Shown in pieces: positions 19,124 through 28,382 of a stretch of DNA of 64,000 nt. Position numbers and translations under genes: made by a program. The first letter of the stretch is position 1. Each line of letters begins with the position of its first letter. This DNA is from Puniceibacterium sp. IMCC21224 (GTDB taxonomy: Bacteria; Pseudomonadota; Alphaproteobacteria; Rhodobacterales; Rhodobacteraceae). The stretch is from NCBI RefSeq assembly GCF_001038505.1, contig NZ_LDPY01000001.1, positions 434,001 to 498,000 of the forward strand. The letters are read 5' to 3'. The notes under the pieces are model-generated. The model saw only the letters and a program-made list of their open reading frames with translations, had not been told where the DNA came from and did no database searches.

Positions 19124-19993
19124 TCAGGTGGCAAAATCGCTTTTGGCGAAGCCCTGAAGAAATAGGAGTGCCGTGAGGTCTCCGTGATTCACCCGCACTT
19201 GGCATTGCGCCTGAACGGAAGGTTTGGCGTGCAACGCTACGCCCAAACCGGCCGCGTCAAGCATGCCCAGGTCATTGGCCCCGTCGCCGACTGCAAGGAC
19301 ATCGGCGGGCGTCAGGCCCAGCCGTGCCGAGATTTCGTTCAGCGCTTGAACTTTGGCATCGCGACCAAGGATGGGACGCGCGACTGTGCCGGTCAGGAAG
19401 CCTGCTTCAGACTCGAGCATATTGGCGCGATTTTCATCAAAGCCCAACTGTGCTGCGACGCGCGACGTGAAGGCGGTGAAACCACCGGATACCAGTGCGG
19501 CATACGCGCCTTGCACTTTCATCGTGGTCAGTAGTGTGGCACCTCCGGGCATCAATGTGATGTGGCTTTCCAGGACTTGCGCAATAAGCGCTTCTGGCTG
19601 TCCCCGCAGCAGTGCCACGCGTTCGGTCAGCGCACCTTCAAAATCCAGCTCTCCGTTCATTGCGCGCGCGGTGATCTCTTTGACCTGCGCTCCGACACCG
19701 GCGGCGTCCGCCAGTTCATCGATGCATTCCTGCTGAATCATCGTGCTGTCCATATCAGCAAGCAGCACGCGTTTAGCCCGGTTTTGGGCCGGGAGCAGAT
19801 TCAGGTCAACGCCCTGTGTCTGCAAATCCTGCCAGATCTGTGCGACGTGGCCCGGGGCGGTGCCAAGGGTAAATTCCGCGGCTTCGTCCGGCGCGAGCCA
19901 TTGTAGATCACCGCCCCCCAGGGCGTTACGCAGTGAGACGGCCAGTTCGGGGTTCAGGCCACCGGCACGGGCAATAAGAGAGAGAATGACCAC
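19124..19993 (-). CDS. serB: Phosphoserine phosphatase SerB
   Basis: The protein of about 289 residues has an N-terminal ACT-like part and a HAD phosphatase core. Motif I is LLADMDSTM, followed by IQQECIDELADAAG, motif II LVSGGFTAF and motif III AVGDGANDLGML, all standard for SerB. It removes phosphate from O-phosphoserine, the last step of serine synthesis. The start is GTG 19993 with AGGA eight bases upstream; the longer frame begins with a basic stretch unlike the family. A twin-palindrome terminator follows. Confidence 0.94.
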   Translation of the reverse strand: MVILSLIARAGGLNPELAVSLRNALGGGDLQWLAPDEAAEFTLGTAPGHVAQIWQDLQTQGVDLNLLPAQNRAKRVLLADMDSTMIQQECIDELADAAGVGAQVKEITARAMNGELDFEGALTERVALLRGQPEALIAQVLESHITLMPGGATLLTTMKVQGAYAALVSGGFTAFTSRVAAQLGFDENRANMLESEAGFLTGTVARPILGRDAKVQALNEISARLGLTPADVLAVGDGANDLGMLDAAGLGVALHAKPSVQAQCQVRVNHGDLTALLFLQGFAKSDFAT

Positions 19994-20150
19994 GGTCAGA
20001 TTCCTACAAGAGGCGCGGCGTGCCGCATAACAGGTTCTGGCGGCTGGGTAGCGGCATTCGCGCGATTGTGGAACCGCATATTGCACCGGACCCGGACTGT
20101 CGCGCGAAAAATGACATCTCACATGGGCTGGCGGCCGTCAGGGGCGCGCG

Positions 20151-21077
20151 TCAACGCGGCAAGGCGAAATCGGCAAGGACCGGGTAATGATCCGTGGGCC
20201 ATTCACCCAGAAACTTTTGCCGGAGCACGACCGGGGGGCCAAGCGGCATCAGATCCGGCGTCGCGCCCAGATGGTCAATCGCGCCAAATAGGTTGATGCC
20301 GCGATTGAAATGATAGGTGGCACCGTCAACCGGAGCAAAGCGCAGCCCCGCCTCTGTGAGCAGGTCCATCGTGGCTGATCCGTGCCGCGCGTTGATGTCT
20401 CCTGCCAGAAACGCGGGCGTGCCTCCTGCGATCACGGGGGCTATCCGGTCGCGGACTAAGGCAGCGGACAGGCGGCGGTTTGATCCGCTTTTGTATTCGA
20501 AATGCACGTTGTAGACGCGAAACGGTTTGCTGCCGTCCTGCGGCTGAAATTCCGCCCACGAGGCGAAGGCCGGGTATGATCCGTTGAACGTTCGTGAATA
20601 GATCACGTCCGGAGTGTCCGAGAAAAAGAACCAGCCCTGATCCAACAGCCGCAAACTGTCACGGCGATATAGAATTGGTTGGGTCGCGGGGAAATCGCGC
20701 CAGTCGCCCACGGCAGCTGCGCGATATTCGGGGTTCTGCGCGAGAAGATAGTCCAGTGTCAGGTTGACGCCACCATCGTCGCCGCGGGAAAAACTCTCCA
20801 TCTCCTGAAAGGCAATCACGTCGGCATCCACCGCCTTGACCGCTGCATCCAGCGGCGCTTTGCGTCGGTCCCAATCGCCAAGGGACCACGGGCCGGTGCC
20901 CTGATTTAGAAGGATGTAATGCACGTTATAGCTGGCCAAACGCAGGCTGCCGGGTGGCTTGGGTGGGATCTGCGACTGACCAGAGTTGGCAAGGATCATC
21001 GCGCAGGCAACCAAAGACAGGCCAAGCAATCCCAGCACTGCCACTTTTAACATTGCTCTCAGAAGTCTGGCCGCCAT
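20151..21077 (-). CDS. Endonuclease/exonuclease/phosphatase family lipoprotein
   Basis: The protein of about 308 residues has a hydrophobic N-terminus ending in a lipobox (LVAC near residue 25), so it is probably membrane-anchored outside the cytoplasm. The catalytic fold motifs are visible: LASYNVHY, AFQEME (metal-binding Glu), VYNVHFEY, LAGDINARHG (Asp and Asn) and the final TDHYPVLADF (Asp-His). Family members cleave DNA, sphingomyelin or inositol phosphates; the substrate is open. The start ATG 21077 has AGGA ten bases upstream; an earlier GTG is possible. It lies 90 bases downstream of the RND pump gene and could share its transcript. Confidence 0.82.
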   Translation of the reverse strand: MAARLLRAMLKVAVLGLLGLSLVACAMILANSGQSQIPPKPPGSLRLASYNVHYILLNQGTGPWSLGDWDRRKAPLDAAVKAVDADVIAFQEMESFSRGDDGGVNLTLDYLLAQNPEYRAAAVGDWRDFPATQPILYRRDSLRLLDQGWFFFSDTPDVIYSRTFNGSYPAFASWAEFQPQDGSKPFRVYNVHFEYKSGSNRRLSAALVRDRIAPVIAGGTPAFLAGDINARHGSATMDLLTEAGLRFAPVDGATYHFNRGINLFGAIDHLGATPDLMPLGPPVVLRQKFLGEWPTDHYPVLADFALPR

Positions 21078-21167
21078 TGTCGTGGTATCCTGTTGGTGCC
21101 TGTTCCGCCCCACAGCAGATTAGCAGCTCTTGCGGGGCAGGCCAGTCACGCTATCCGGCGCAAGATG

Positions 21168-24100
21168 TTATTGGGCGGGCACGGGGCGTTCGACCCGAAA
21201 GACGGCCAGATACAGCGCCGGGACAAACACCAGTGTGATCACCGTGCCGGCGATGATCCCACCCATCATGGCAAAGGCCATCGGCCCCCAGAAGATTTGC
21301 CGCGATATCGGGATCAGCGCCAGACTTGCCGCTGCCGCCGTCAGCAGGATCGGCCGGGCGCGGCTGTCGGACGCCTCGAACACCGCGTCCCAGGCGGTCC
21401 GCCCGGCGCGGCGTAGCTCTTCGATCTCGTGGACCAGAATGATCGAGTTGCGGATCAGGATGCCGACCAGCGCCAGCACGCCCAGAATAGCGACAAAGCC
21501 CAGCGGCGCCCCGGAGGGCACAAGCGCCGCCACCACCCCGATCAGACCCAGCGGTGCCACGCAGAGCACCACAAAAGTCAGCCGGAAACCCTGCATCTGC
21601 ACCATGATCAACGTCACCATGATCAGCATCATCAGCGGCACCACAGCGGCAATCGGGCCTTGACTGTCGGCGCTCGATTCCACCGACCCACCAACGACGA
21701 CCGAATAGCCGAACGGCAGATCGTCGCGGAAAGCGGCAATCTTGTCCGTCAGCGCCGCCACAATGGTGTCCGGCTGATCAGAGGTGGTGATGGCCCCTTT
21801 GACGGTGATCGTTGGCATCCGGTCGCGCTGATGGATCACTGGCTGTTCGGTGCCGTATTCAAAGGTCGCAACCGCCCGCAGCGGGATCACTGCCCCGCCG
21901 GTGGCGTTCAGTTGCAAATTTCCCAACGCCTCAACCGAGGTGCGGTCCTGCACCGCGCCACGCGTTACGATATCGACCAGATAGGTCGCATCGCGCAGCT
22001 GTGTCACGGTTGTCCCGTCGTAGATCGCGTTCAGCGCACCTGCGATATCCGAAGCCGAGATACCCAGCTGCCGCGCCTTGTCCTGAAGGATGTTGACCCG
22101 GATCACCCGTGCCGGTTCATTCCAGTCCATCACGATGCTGGTCAGCCGGTCGTCGGTTGCCATCAGTGCGGCCAGATCGCGGGCGGTATCGCGCACTGTT
22201 TCGATATCCGTGCCGCTTAGGCGATATTGTACCGGACGTCCCACTGGTGGCCCGATTTCCAGCAGTTTGACATAGATGTCGACGCCGGGGAAATCGGTGG
22301 CTGCGGCCGCTCGCAACTGCGCGCGCAGGGCATTGCGGGCCTCGATTGACGGGGTCTGGATCACGATTTGCCCGGTGTTCGATCCCGGCGTCAGCGTGTC
22401 AAACGACAGCAGGAACCGGGGCGCGCCCCGGCCGACATATGAGGTCCAGAACGACACGTTTTCATTGTCGTGCAGATGTTCCTCCATCCGGTCCATTTCT
22501 GCTTCGGTGGCAGAGATGGCGGCATTGTGGGGCAGGGTGAAATCGACCAGAAGTTCGGGCCGGTCGGATGAGGGGAAAAACTGGTTCTCGACAAAGCGCA
22601 TGCCAAAGATCGCGCCGCCAAACACCGCGATGGTCGCGATGATCGTCAGCCAGCGGAACCGCATCGCGCCGCGCAGGATCCCGTGGAACATCCGCCGGAT
22701 TCGGCCCGGCCCCTCGTGATGCGCCTTCATCTTGGCGGGCAGGAGCGTCACACCCAGCAATGGGGCAAACAGCACTGCGACAATCCACGACACCAGCAAC
22801 GATACCGCAATCACCACAAACAGCGAAAAGGTGAATTCCCCGGCGGCCGAGGTGTTCAGCCCGATGGGAATGAAACCTGCAACCGTGATCAACGTACCAG
22901 TCAGCATCGGAGCGGCAATCGAGGTCCAGGCATAGGACGCGGCCTTGACCAGAGACGCGCCTTTTTCAAGTTGCGAAATCATCGTCTCGATGGCGATCAT
23001 CGCATCGTCCACCAGCAGACCCAGCGCGATGATCAGCGCACCCAGCGAAATCCGCTGCAGGGTGATGCCGTAATAGTCGATGATGACAAAGGTGATCGCC
23101 AGCACCAGCGGGATGGTGATCGTCACCACCAGCCCGGCGCGGACGCCAAGGCTGACAAAGCTGACGGCGAGCACGATCAGCACTGCCTCAACCAGCGCCT
23201 GAATGAAATGGCCGACGGCCTCGTCCACCACATGCGGCTGGTCGGCGACCTGATGGATCTGAATCCCCACCGGCAGATCGGCCTGCGCCTGCGCGATGGT
23301 GGCGGTCAACTCCTCACCAAAGTTGATGATGTTGGCACCCTTGCGCATTCCGACCGAGAGGCCCACCGCCTCTTGGCCCTGAAAGCGGAAAATCTCGGAT
23401 GGTGGGTCTGCATAGGCGCGGCGGATTTCGGCGACGTCGGTCAGGCGGAAAAAGCGTTCGCCCACCCGCAGGTTGATATCCTCAAGGCTCTGGGTGTCCT
23501 CGAACTGGCCACCGACCCGCACAAGTACCTGTTCGGGACCGGCGTCGATCACGCCTGACGGGATGATTGCGTTCTGCGCCTGCAACGTGCCCAATACTGC
23601 CTGCTGGTTCAGGCCCAGCGCGGCCAACCGGTCGGACGAGAATTCGAGGTAAATCGTCTCGTCCCGGACGCCAAAAATCTCGACCTTTCCGGAATCATCC
23701 AGCGCTTGCACGGATCGGCGCACACGCTCAACATAGTCGCGCACTTCGCGCGGACTAAAGCCGTCTGACGTAAAGGCGAAGATATTGCCAAACACATCGC
23801 CAAAGGTGTCGTTGAACTGAAATCCGGCGAATTCTGACGGGAATTCGCCCTGAATATCGGTCAGAGAATTGCGCACAAGTTGCCAGATGCGGGGCAGTTC
23901 GCCGGGCTTTGTCGATGCCAGAAGTTCGATATAGACGATGGCCACACCCGGCGCGGTGATTGAGCGGGTGAAATCCAGCTCTTCGATATCCTCTAGCTTT
24001 TTTTCGATGCGGTCAGTGACCTGACTCAGCGTTTCGGCGGTCGATGCACCGGGCAGGGCGGCCTGCACCACCATGGTTTTGATCGAGAAATCAGGATCTT

Positions 24101-24215
24101 CTTCACGACCGATGCTAATGTAGGACAATGTGCCCGCAAGGATCGAGACGATCATCAGAAACCAGACAAATGACCGGTGCTGAAGCGCCCAGTCCGACAT
24201 GTTGAAACGCTTCAT
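21168..24215 (-). CDS. RND-family efflux transporter inner-membrane subunit
   Basis: This is a 1015-residue AcrB/HAE-type pump. It has the first membrane segment (FVWFLMIVSILAGTLSY), a periplasmic loop starting GREEDPDFSIKTMVV, the membrane block SLGALIIALGLLVDDAMIAIETM with the proton-relay acidic residues, a second loop, and the closing membrane block ending VITLVFVPALYLAVF. GREEDP and the second-half NSIILVHEIE are typical of the subgroup common in Rhodobacteraceae. It exports hydrophobic or amphiphilic compounds using the proton gradient. It overlaps the upstream fusion protein gene by 4 bases. An outer-membrane TolC partner is not encoded nearby. Confidence 0.95.
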   Translation of the reverse strand: MKRFNMSDWALQHRSFVWFLMIVSILAGTLSYISIGREEDPDFSIKTMVVQAALPGASTAETLSQVTDRIEKKLEDIEELDFTRSITAPGVAIVYIELLASTKPGELPRIWQLVRNSLTDIQGEFPSEFAGFQFNDTFGDVFGNIFAFTSDGFSPREVRDYVERVRRSVQALDDSGKVEIFGVRDETIYLEFSSDRLAALGLNQQAVLGTLQAQNAIIPSGVIDAGPEQVLVRVGGQFEDTQSLEDINLRVGERFFRLTDVAEIRRAYADPPSEIFRFQGQEAVGLSVGMRKGANIINFGEELTATIAQAQADLPVGIQIHQVADQPHVVDEAVGHFIQALVEAVLIVLAVSFVSLGVRAGLVVTITIPLVLAITFVIIDYYGITLQRISLGALIIALGLLVDDAMIAIETMISQLEKGASLVKAASYAWTSIAAPMLTGTLITVAGFIPIGLNTSAAGEFTFSLFVVIAVSLLVSWIVAVLFAPLLGVTLLPAKMKAHHEGPGRIRRMFHGILRGAMRFRWLTIIATIAVFGGAIFGMRFVENQFFPSSDRPELLVDFTLPHNAAISATEAEMDRMEEHLHDNENVSFWTSYVGRGAPRFLLSFDTLTPGSNTGQIVIQTPSIEARNALRAQLRAAAATDFPGVDIYVKLLEIGPPVGRPVQYRLSGTDIETVRDTARDLAALMATDDRLTSIVMDWNEPARVIRVNILQDKARQLGISASDIAGALNAIYDGTTVTQLRDATYLVDIVTRGAVQDRTSVEALGNLQLNATGGAVIPLRAVATFEYGTEQPVIHQRDRMPTITVKGAITTSDQPDTIVAALTDKIAAFRDDLPFGYSVVVGGSVESSADSQGPIAAVVPLMMLIMVTLIMVQMQGFRLTFVVLCVAPLGLIGVVAALVPSGAPLGFVAILGVLALVGILIRNSIILVHEIEELRRAGRTAWDAVFEASDSRARPILLTAAAASLALIPISRQIFWGPMAFAMMGGIIAGTVITLVFVPALYLAVFRVERPVPAQ

Positions 24216-25309
24216 GGCAGTGACACGCGCGGGCCGACGATTTGCCCGTCCTTCAGACTGTGAATTCCCTTGAGGACAACTTCGTCCCCGACTTTCAGAC
24301 CTTCGCTCACGCGGGTGCGTGTGCCGAACACTTCGCCCAAGGCGACGGACCGCCGCTGTACCGTGTCGTTGCTGCGATCCACCAGCCAGACTTGCGGTGG
24401 ATTGTCAGCATCACCGGGGTCGATGATGGCAGATGATGGCAGGCTGAACACCGCATCCGTAGAGTAGTCCGGCGTCACCCCGGCGAGCGAGCCCAGCCGA
24501 AAGCCCGCAGGCGCATCGTCCGCCAGTGCCAGATGCAAGCGGCGTGTACGTGTGGTGCGTTCGGCCACCGGATCTATTCGGGTCAGCGTCGCCTTGGCCG
24601 CAACAGCCGGGCTGGAGAGCAGCACGGCGTCAAAGGTGGCCCCGACTTCCAGACTAGCCACGTCCTGTTCGCTCAGGTCGATGACAACCTCGCGCCCCTC
24701 GCTCGCGGCAAGGGTGACGATGGTGTCGCCGGCTGCAACCGTGGCGCCCGGTTCAAAACGTACCTGCGTGATAATCCCGTCCTGCGGCGCACGCAGGGTG
24801 GCATAGCTGCGGATTTCCTGCGCGCTGGCCAGCGATGCCTGCGCCTGATCCAGCCGCGCCTGTGCCGCAGCAAGCGCACGGTTGGAATCCTCGAGCCGGG
24901 TTTCGGCATCGACACCCCGACCGGCCAGTTGTGCCGCGCGGCTCTGCGCGTCGCTGGCGGATCGCAGGTTCGCAGTGGCCACGGCGACACCCGCTTCGGC
25001 GGCGCGAACGTCTGCCTCCAGATCCTCGGGGTCGAGCTGGGCGATGGTTTCCCCGCGCGCCACACGCTGCCCGGTGTCGACGGGTCGCGAGGCCAGCGTG
25101 CCGATCACAGGAAACCCAAGGTCGGTTTCCGTCCGGGCCGCGACTGTGCCGACAAAGCTGGCCCTGTCGCGGACGGCCAAGCTGATGATTTCAGAAATGA
25201 CCGGGCGGGGTTGATCCAGAACCGGCAGACCGGCGGGCCTGTCCTCGGCCAAAGCTGGCAGGGCGGGCAGTGTGGTCAGCAGCCAGAATGCGGCGTGAAG
25301 ACTCCTCAT
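24212..25309 (-). CDS. RND efflux periplasmic adaptor (membrane fusion protein), second
   Basis: The 365-residue HlyD/AcrA-type protein has a signal peptide (ending LPALAEDR). The first lipoyl half is VIGTLASRPVDTGQRVARGETIAQLD, and a coiled-coil hairpin runs through about residues 100-170 (rich in Ala, Gln and Arg). The second lipoyl half is TLRAPQDGIITQVRFEPGATVAAGD, followed by beta-barrel and proximal domains. It links the inner-membrane pump to an outer-membrane channel. Both ends overlap neighbours by ATGA. Having two adaptors per pump is common for this subgroup. Confidence 0.93.
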   Translation of the reverse strand: MRSLHAAFWLLTTLPALPALAEDRPAGLPVLDQPRPVISEIISLAVRDRASFVGTVAARTETDLGFPVIGTLASRPVDTGQRVARGETIAQLDPEDLEADVRAAEAGVAVATANLRSASDAQSRAAQLAGRGVDAETRLEDSNRALAAAQARLDQAQASLASAQEIRSYATLRAPQDGIITQVRFEPGATVAAGDTIVTLAASEGREVVIDLSEQDVASLEVGATFDAVLLSSPAVAAKATLTRIDPVAERTTRTRRLHLALADDAPAGFRLGSLAGVTPDYSTDAVFSLPSSAIIDPGDADNPPQVWLVDRSNDTVQRRSVALGEVFGTRTRVSEGLKVGDEVVLKGIHSLKDGQIVGPRVSLP

Positions 25310-26358
25310 TTCGCGGGTTCCTCAAAGATAACTGGGCGTCCGGGGTACATCAGTTGCGCGCCATCTGTGACAATCAACGTGCCTTCGTCCAGGCCGTCGC
25401 GGACAATGATGCGTTCCGTCTCGAACCGGTCGATGGTGATCTGGCGTAGGGAAACGGTACCATTTGCAGGGTCCACCACCCATACCGCCGGGCCATCGCG
25501 TGTGGCCGACATGGCGGCAAACGGCAGCACGATATGGTCGTCAACCTGTCGCTGCACGGTGCCGCGCACTGCATCGCCATAGCTGGTCCATGCGGGCGCG
25601 CCGGTCGCGGATATTGTCACCTCGACGGTGCCGGTTGTGGCATCTACCAGGGGCGACACCTCGCGCACATCGCCGGAAAACTCGGTCTCGGGCGCATTGA
25701 GCAGCGCAAGCCGGAGCGAGTCGGGTTTGACATGTGAGGTCAGCATCGTCTCGGGCACATCGAACAGTGCGTCAAGTTCTGTACCCAAGGCCAGTTCTAA
25801 TACCGGTTGCGCCGCGCCGACAACCTGTCCCGGCTCGACCATGCGGTCTGTGATCGACCCGGCCTCGGGGGCGAGCAGCACGGTGTCGTTCATCGCCTTC
25901 TGAGCCTGATCCAAAACCGCCTGCGCCTGCGCCTGCGTCCCTTCGGAGATGGCGACCGCATCCTCGGCGGTGTCGCGGGCGATGCGGGTCGTGGCACCGC
26001 GTTCGAGCAGGGCGGACTGACGTTCCAGATCGGCCTGAGCCTGATGAAAATCTGCTGTGGCGGTGGCAACACCGGCCTCGGCCGCGCGCAGGGATTGCTG
26101 TTGCTGGACCGATTCCATCCGCGCCAGCACCGTGCCTGCCTCGACGTTGTCGCCTTCTTCGACTTCGACGCTGGCGATGCGGCCACCAGTCGGAAAGGAC
26201 GCGATCAGCGTGTTGCGGGCCACGATCTCACCGACAAGGGTGTCGGTGCGGGTGTCGGACACGCTGCGGGCGCTGACCACGTTGACCAACAGGGGGGCGT
26301 CGGCCTGAACCGCGGGTGTCAAAAGCAGGGCGGACAGCAAACAAAGGACACGGATCAT
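25306..26358 (-). CDS. RND efflux periplasmic adaptor (membrane fusion protein), first
   Basis: The protein of about 350 residues has a signal peptide (IRVLCLLSALLLTPAVQADAP). The lipoyl half IASVEVEEGDNVEAGTVLARME comes first, then a coiled coil over about residues 80-150, then LLAPEAGSITDRMVEPGQVV. It is a paralogue of the next adaptor but clearly diverged from it. ATG 26358 was chosen because GAGG stands six bases before it; an ATG four codons earlier is possible. It is the first gene of the pump operon and is read from a promoter with a palindromic operator about 100 bases upstream. Confidence 0.92.
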   Translation of the reverse strand: MIRVLCLLSALLLTPAVQADAPLLVNVVSARSVSDTRTDTLVGEIVARNTLIASFPTGGRIASVEVEEGDNVEAGTVLARMESVQQQQSLRAAEAGVATATADFHQAQADLERQSALLERGATTRIARDTAEDAVAISEGTQAQAQAVLDQAQKAMNDTVLLAPEAGSITDRMVEPGQVVGAAQPVLELALGTELDALFDVPETMLTSHVKPDSLRLALLNAPETEFSGDVREVSPLVDATTGTVEVTISATGAPAWTSYGDAVRGTVQRQVDDHIVLPFAAMSATRDGPAVWVVDPANGTVSLRQITIDRFETERIIVRDGLDEGTLIVTDGAQLMYPGRPVIFEEPAK

Positions 26359-26435
26359 CGGCGACCTCATGGGATCAGGTGTTTCATTTCTGGCTCGCGC
26401 CGTGCCGGGCGCGCATACGCATCGCCTGGCACGCC

Positions 26436-26463
26436 TATCTAACACCCGAATTTCTAAACTCAA
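26436..26463 (-). promoter_or_regulatory. Promoter of the RND efflux operon
   Basis: On the minus strand, TTGAGT (26463-26458) and TAGATA (26441-26436) are 16 bases apart, close to the sigma-70 pattern. It points toward the first adaptor gene, whose start is about 80 bases downstream. The -35 box lies inside the palindrome at 26457-26473. Further down the leader, CGTGCCGGGC (26401-26410) and GCCTGGCACG (26424-26433) form a 9-of-10 inverted repeat. Confidence 0.55.
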
Positions 26464-26473
26464 CAGTTCAGTT
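26457..26473. promoter_or_regulatory. Palindromic operator, TetR-type, before the RND operon
   Basis: AACTCAACAGTTCAGTT reads almost the same on both strands; only one base pair besides the centre breaks the symmetry. It covers the -35 box of the pump promoter, so a bound protein would block transcription. The form resembles operators of TetR-family repressors of RND pumps. No such regulator gene is in the window. Apart from these sites, the roughly 300 bases between 26370 and 26673 hold no gene I can support. Confidence 0.55.
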
Positions 26474-26672
26474 TTTCGGAAATGACATATTTGTCGCCAT
26501 GCTACGGGGTGACGCAACGGAACTTTTGGTGGCAAAGCCCGACGGATTTGCGGGTAGCGTGTTTGATCTCGTTGCCGGAACCGTAATAGTAGACCTGTCG
26601 GGGTATGGCGTTCGGCTCTGTGCTGTCAGCGCCGCGCCAGAATCCCGGCGTGCGGTTCGGCAGAGGTGGCAG

Positions 26673-27539
26673 GTGGCGGATATTTTCGATGCATTGGTGA
26701 TTGGCGGAGGGCCGGCAGGGGCGCAATGCGCGCTTTGGCTGCGCAAACTGGGGGTGCGATCGACACTGATCGAACCGATCCGCATCGGCGGGCTTCAGGC
26801 CCGTTCACCCTATACCAATTCCTGGCTTTCAGTGGTGCAAGCCACCACCGCAGCACATTCCGTTGCGCGCAACATCGAGAATAATCTGATCGCACAGGAT
26901 TGTAGTATCCAGCGCGCCGAATGTCTGAATGTGTCGCAAAGGGCTAGGGACGGCCTGTTCGAGGTGCGAACCAACGAAGGTCTGCAGCTTTGCCGCCATG
27001 TCGTGCTGGCCACCGGCACCCGCGAACGCACCGGCGGGCTGGCGACCCTGCGTGATACGGCAGTTGGGCTGGTCGGGGTGTTCCACGCCGAAAGCGCGGG
27101 GCGTCGCGTCGCCATTCTGGGCGGCGGTGATGCCGCCGGCGAGGCGTATGACATTGTGCAGTCCAAAGGCGCGTCCGATATCCGCGTCTTTGCCCGTACC
27201 GTGCGCGCACGCGGGCCGCTGTGGTCGAAAATTCCGCCGGACCGTATTCACAGCGGCGGCTATGAAGTGTCCGAGGGACAGGTCGTGGCTGCGGATCAAC
27301 GCTTTGATTGCGACCTGATGGTGATTTGTTATGGCTGGACGCCGGTCCTGCCTGACTTGGGGTTTACCCTGCAAAAAGACGCAATCGGGCATGTGACCGT
27401 CGATGCCGCGATGGAGACGAGCCTGCCGGGGTGCTTTGCCATTGGTGATTTGAACGACCGCCCCTATCCTTGCGTGACCACCGCCCTGTCGGACGGTGTC
27501 TTTGCTGCCAAAGCGATTGAGGCAAGGGTGCAGGCATGA
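26673..27539 (+). CDS. FAD/NAD(P)-dependent oxidoreductase (thioredoxin reductase-like fold)
   Basis: This 288-residue flavoprotein has an FAD-binding GGGPAG motif right after the start, an NAD(P)-binding GGGDAAGEA in the middle, ATGTRER, and the late FAD motif CFAIGDLND. The redox-active CxxC of true thioredoxin reductases is absent. It is therefore more like ferredoxin/flavodoxin-NADP reductase relatives or a monooxygenase-type partner. The start GTG 26673 has AGAGG six bases before it; the frame is open upstream for about 120 codons without any recognisable domain. It overlaps the next gene by 4 bases. Confidence 0.78.
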   Translation: MADIFDALVIGGGPAGAQCALWLRKLGVRSTLIEPIRIGGLQARSPYTNSWLSVVQATTAAHSVARNIENNLIAQDCSIQRAECLNVSQRARDGLFEVRTNEGLQLCRHVVLATGTRERTGGLATLRDTAVGLVGVFHAESAGRRVAILGGGDAAGEAYDIVQSKGASDIRVFARTVRARGPLWSKIPPDRIHSGGYEVSEGQVVAADQRFDCDLMVICYGWTPVLPDLGFTLQKDAIGHVTVDAAMETSLPGCFAIGDLNDRPYPCVTTALSDGVFAAKAIEARVQA

Positions 27540-28369
27540 ATATATCCAATCAGGTGCAGATGATCTTTATCCCGTGGTGGATACGAATTCTGGTGGCGGT
27601 GCTGGTTCTTGTTTATGTCGGGTTGGCTGGATACCTTTTGCATGGCGGACTGATTGCGGGCGACAAGCCGGACTGGTTCGCGGCTGGCACGCAGCTGCTT
27701 GGCGTTGGCTTTCCGATCTTGCTGGTTGCGATCGTGATCGCCGGTGCGTCGTTTGGCGAACGGTCGATCATCAGACGCACGGAAAAGATGCTCGTGCGGA
27801 CAATCCCTTACCATCTGCAATTCATCCCCGAGGAAACCCGCCGCTTTGCCGATTTTCGATCCCATTCCCGCCCGCCGATGACGGCGCAGCGGGAATTGGC
27901 GCAGGTGTCTTTGTTCATGTCGCGGGGCCGGTGTTGCGCGGATTACATCCTCAAAGTGCCGAACAATGACGCTTACCTGACGCTGAACCTGCGGGTCGAA
28001 TTGAACGTCAAGCGCGCCAATATCAACGTGGCCTTCCTGCGCAGCCATCTGGATCAGCTTATGGCGGGTGAACAGTTCGATGGCTGCTATGGCGACTTTC
28101 TACGCGGCAAATTTTCGCATTCACTCGCCATCGAGGCGCTACAGGCCCGCGAGCACAGCACAGGCGAGGACCGTTCGACCATTGCCTATGCCTTTAACAG
28201 CGAATTTTTGTCTCGAACGGTTGATGGCCAGGACTATGTGGTGGTCGTGGCGTCGACGGGTGTATCCTATGATACGGTCTGGAACCCATCTGAACGGGTG
28301 TTTTTTGCGCAGGATTTGATGTTCATGATCCGGGCGTTCATGCAGGAATGCCCGGAAATCTTTGAATAG
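27536..28369 (+). CDS. Hypothetical membrane protein with two N-terminal membrane segments
   Basis: The 277-residue protein has two hydrophobic segments, about residues 16-38 (ILVAVLVLVYVGLAGYLLHGG) and 55-75 (GVGFPILLVAIVIAGASFG). They are followed by a soluble part of about 200 residues with KVPNNDAYLTLNLRVELNVKRANINVAFL and DYVVVVASTGVSYDTVWNPSERVFFAQDL. I do not recognise the family. It is coupled to the oxidoreductase gene by an ATGA overlap, and the SDR gene begins around its stop, so it probably belongs to the same operon. Confidence 0.65.
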   Translation: MNISNQVQMIFIPWWIRILVAVLVLVYVGLAGYLLHGGLIAGDKPDWFAAGTQLLGVGFPILLVAIVIAGASFGERSIIRRTEKMLVRTIPYHLQFIPEETRRFADFRSHSRPPMTAQRELAQVSLFMSRGRCCADYILKVPNNDAYLTLNLRVELNVKRANINVAFLRSHLDQLMAGEQFDGCYGDFLRGKFSHSLAIEALQAREHSTGEDRSTIAYAFNSEFLSRTVDGQDYVVVVASTGVSYDTVWNPSERVFFAQDLMFMIRAFMQECPEIFE

Positions 28370-28382
28370 GGTTGCAGGAACA

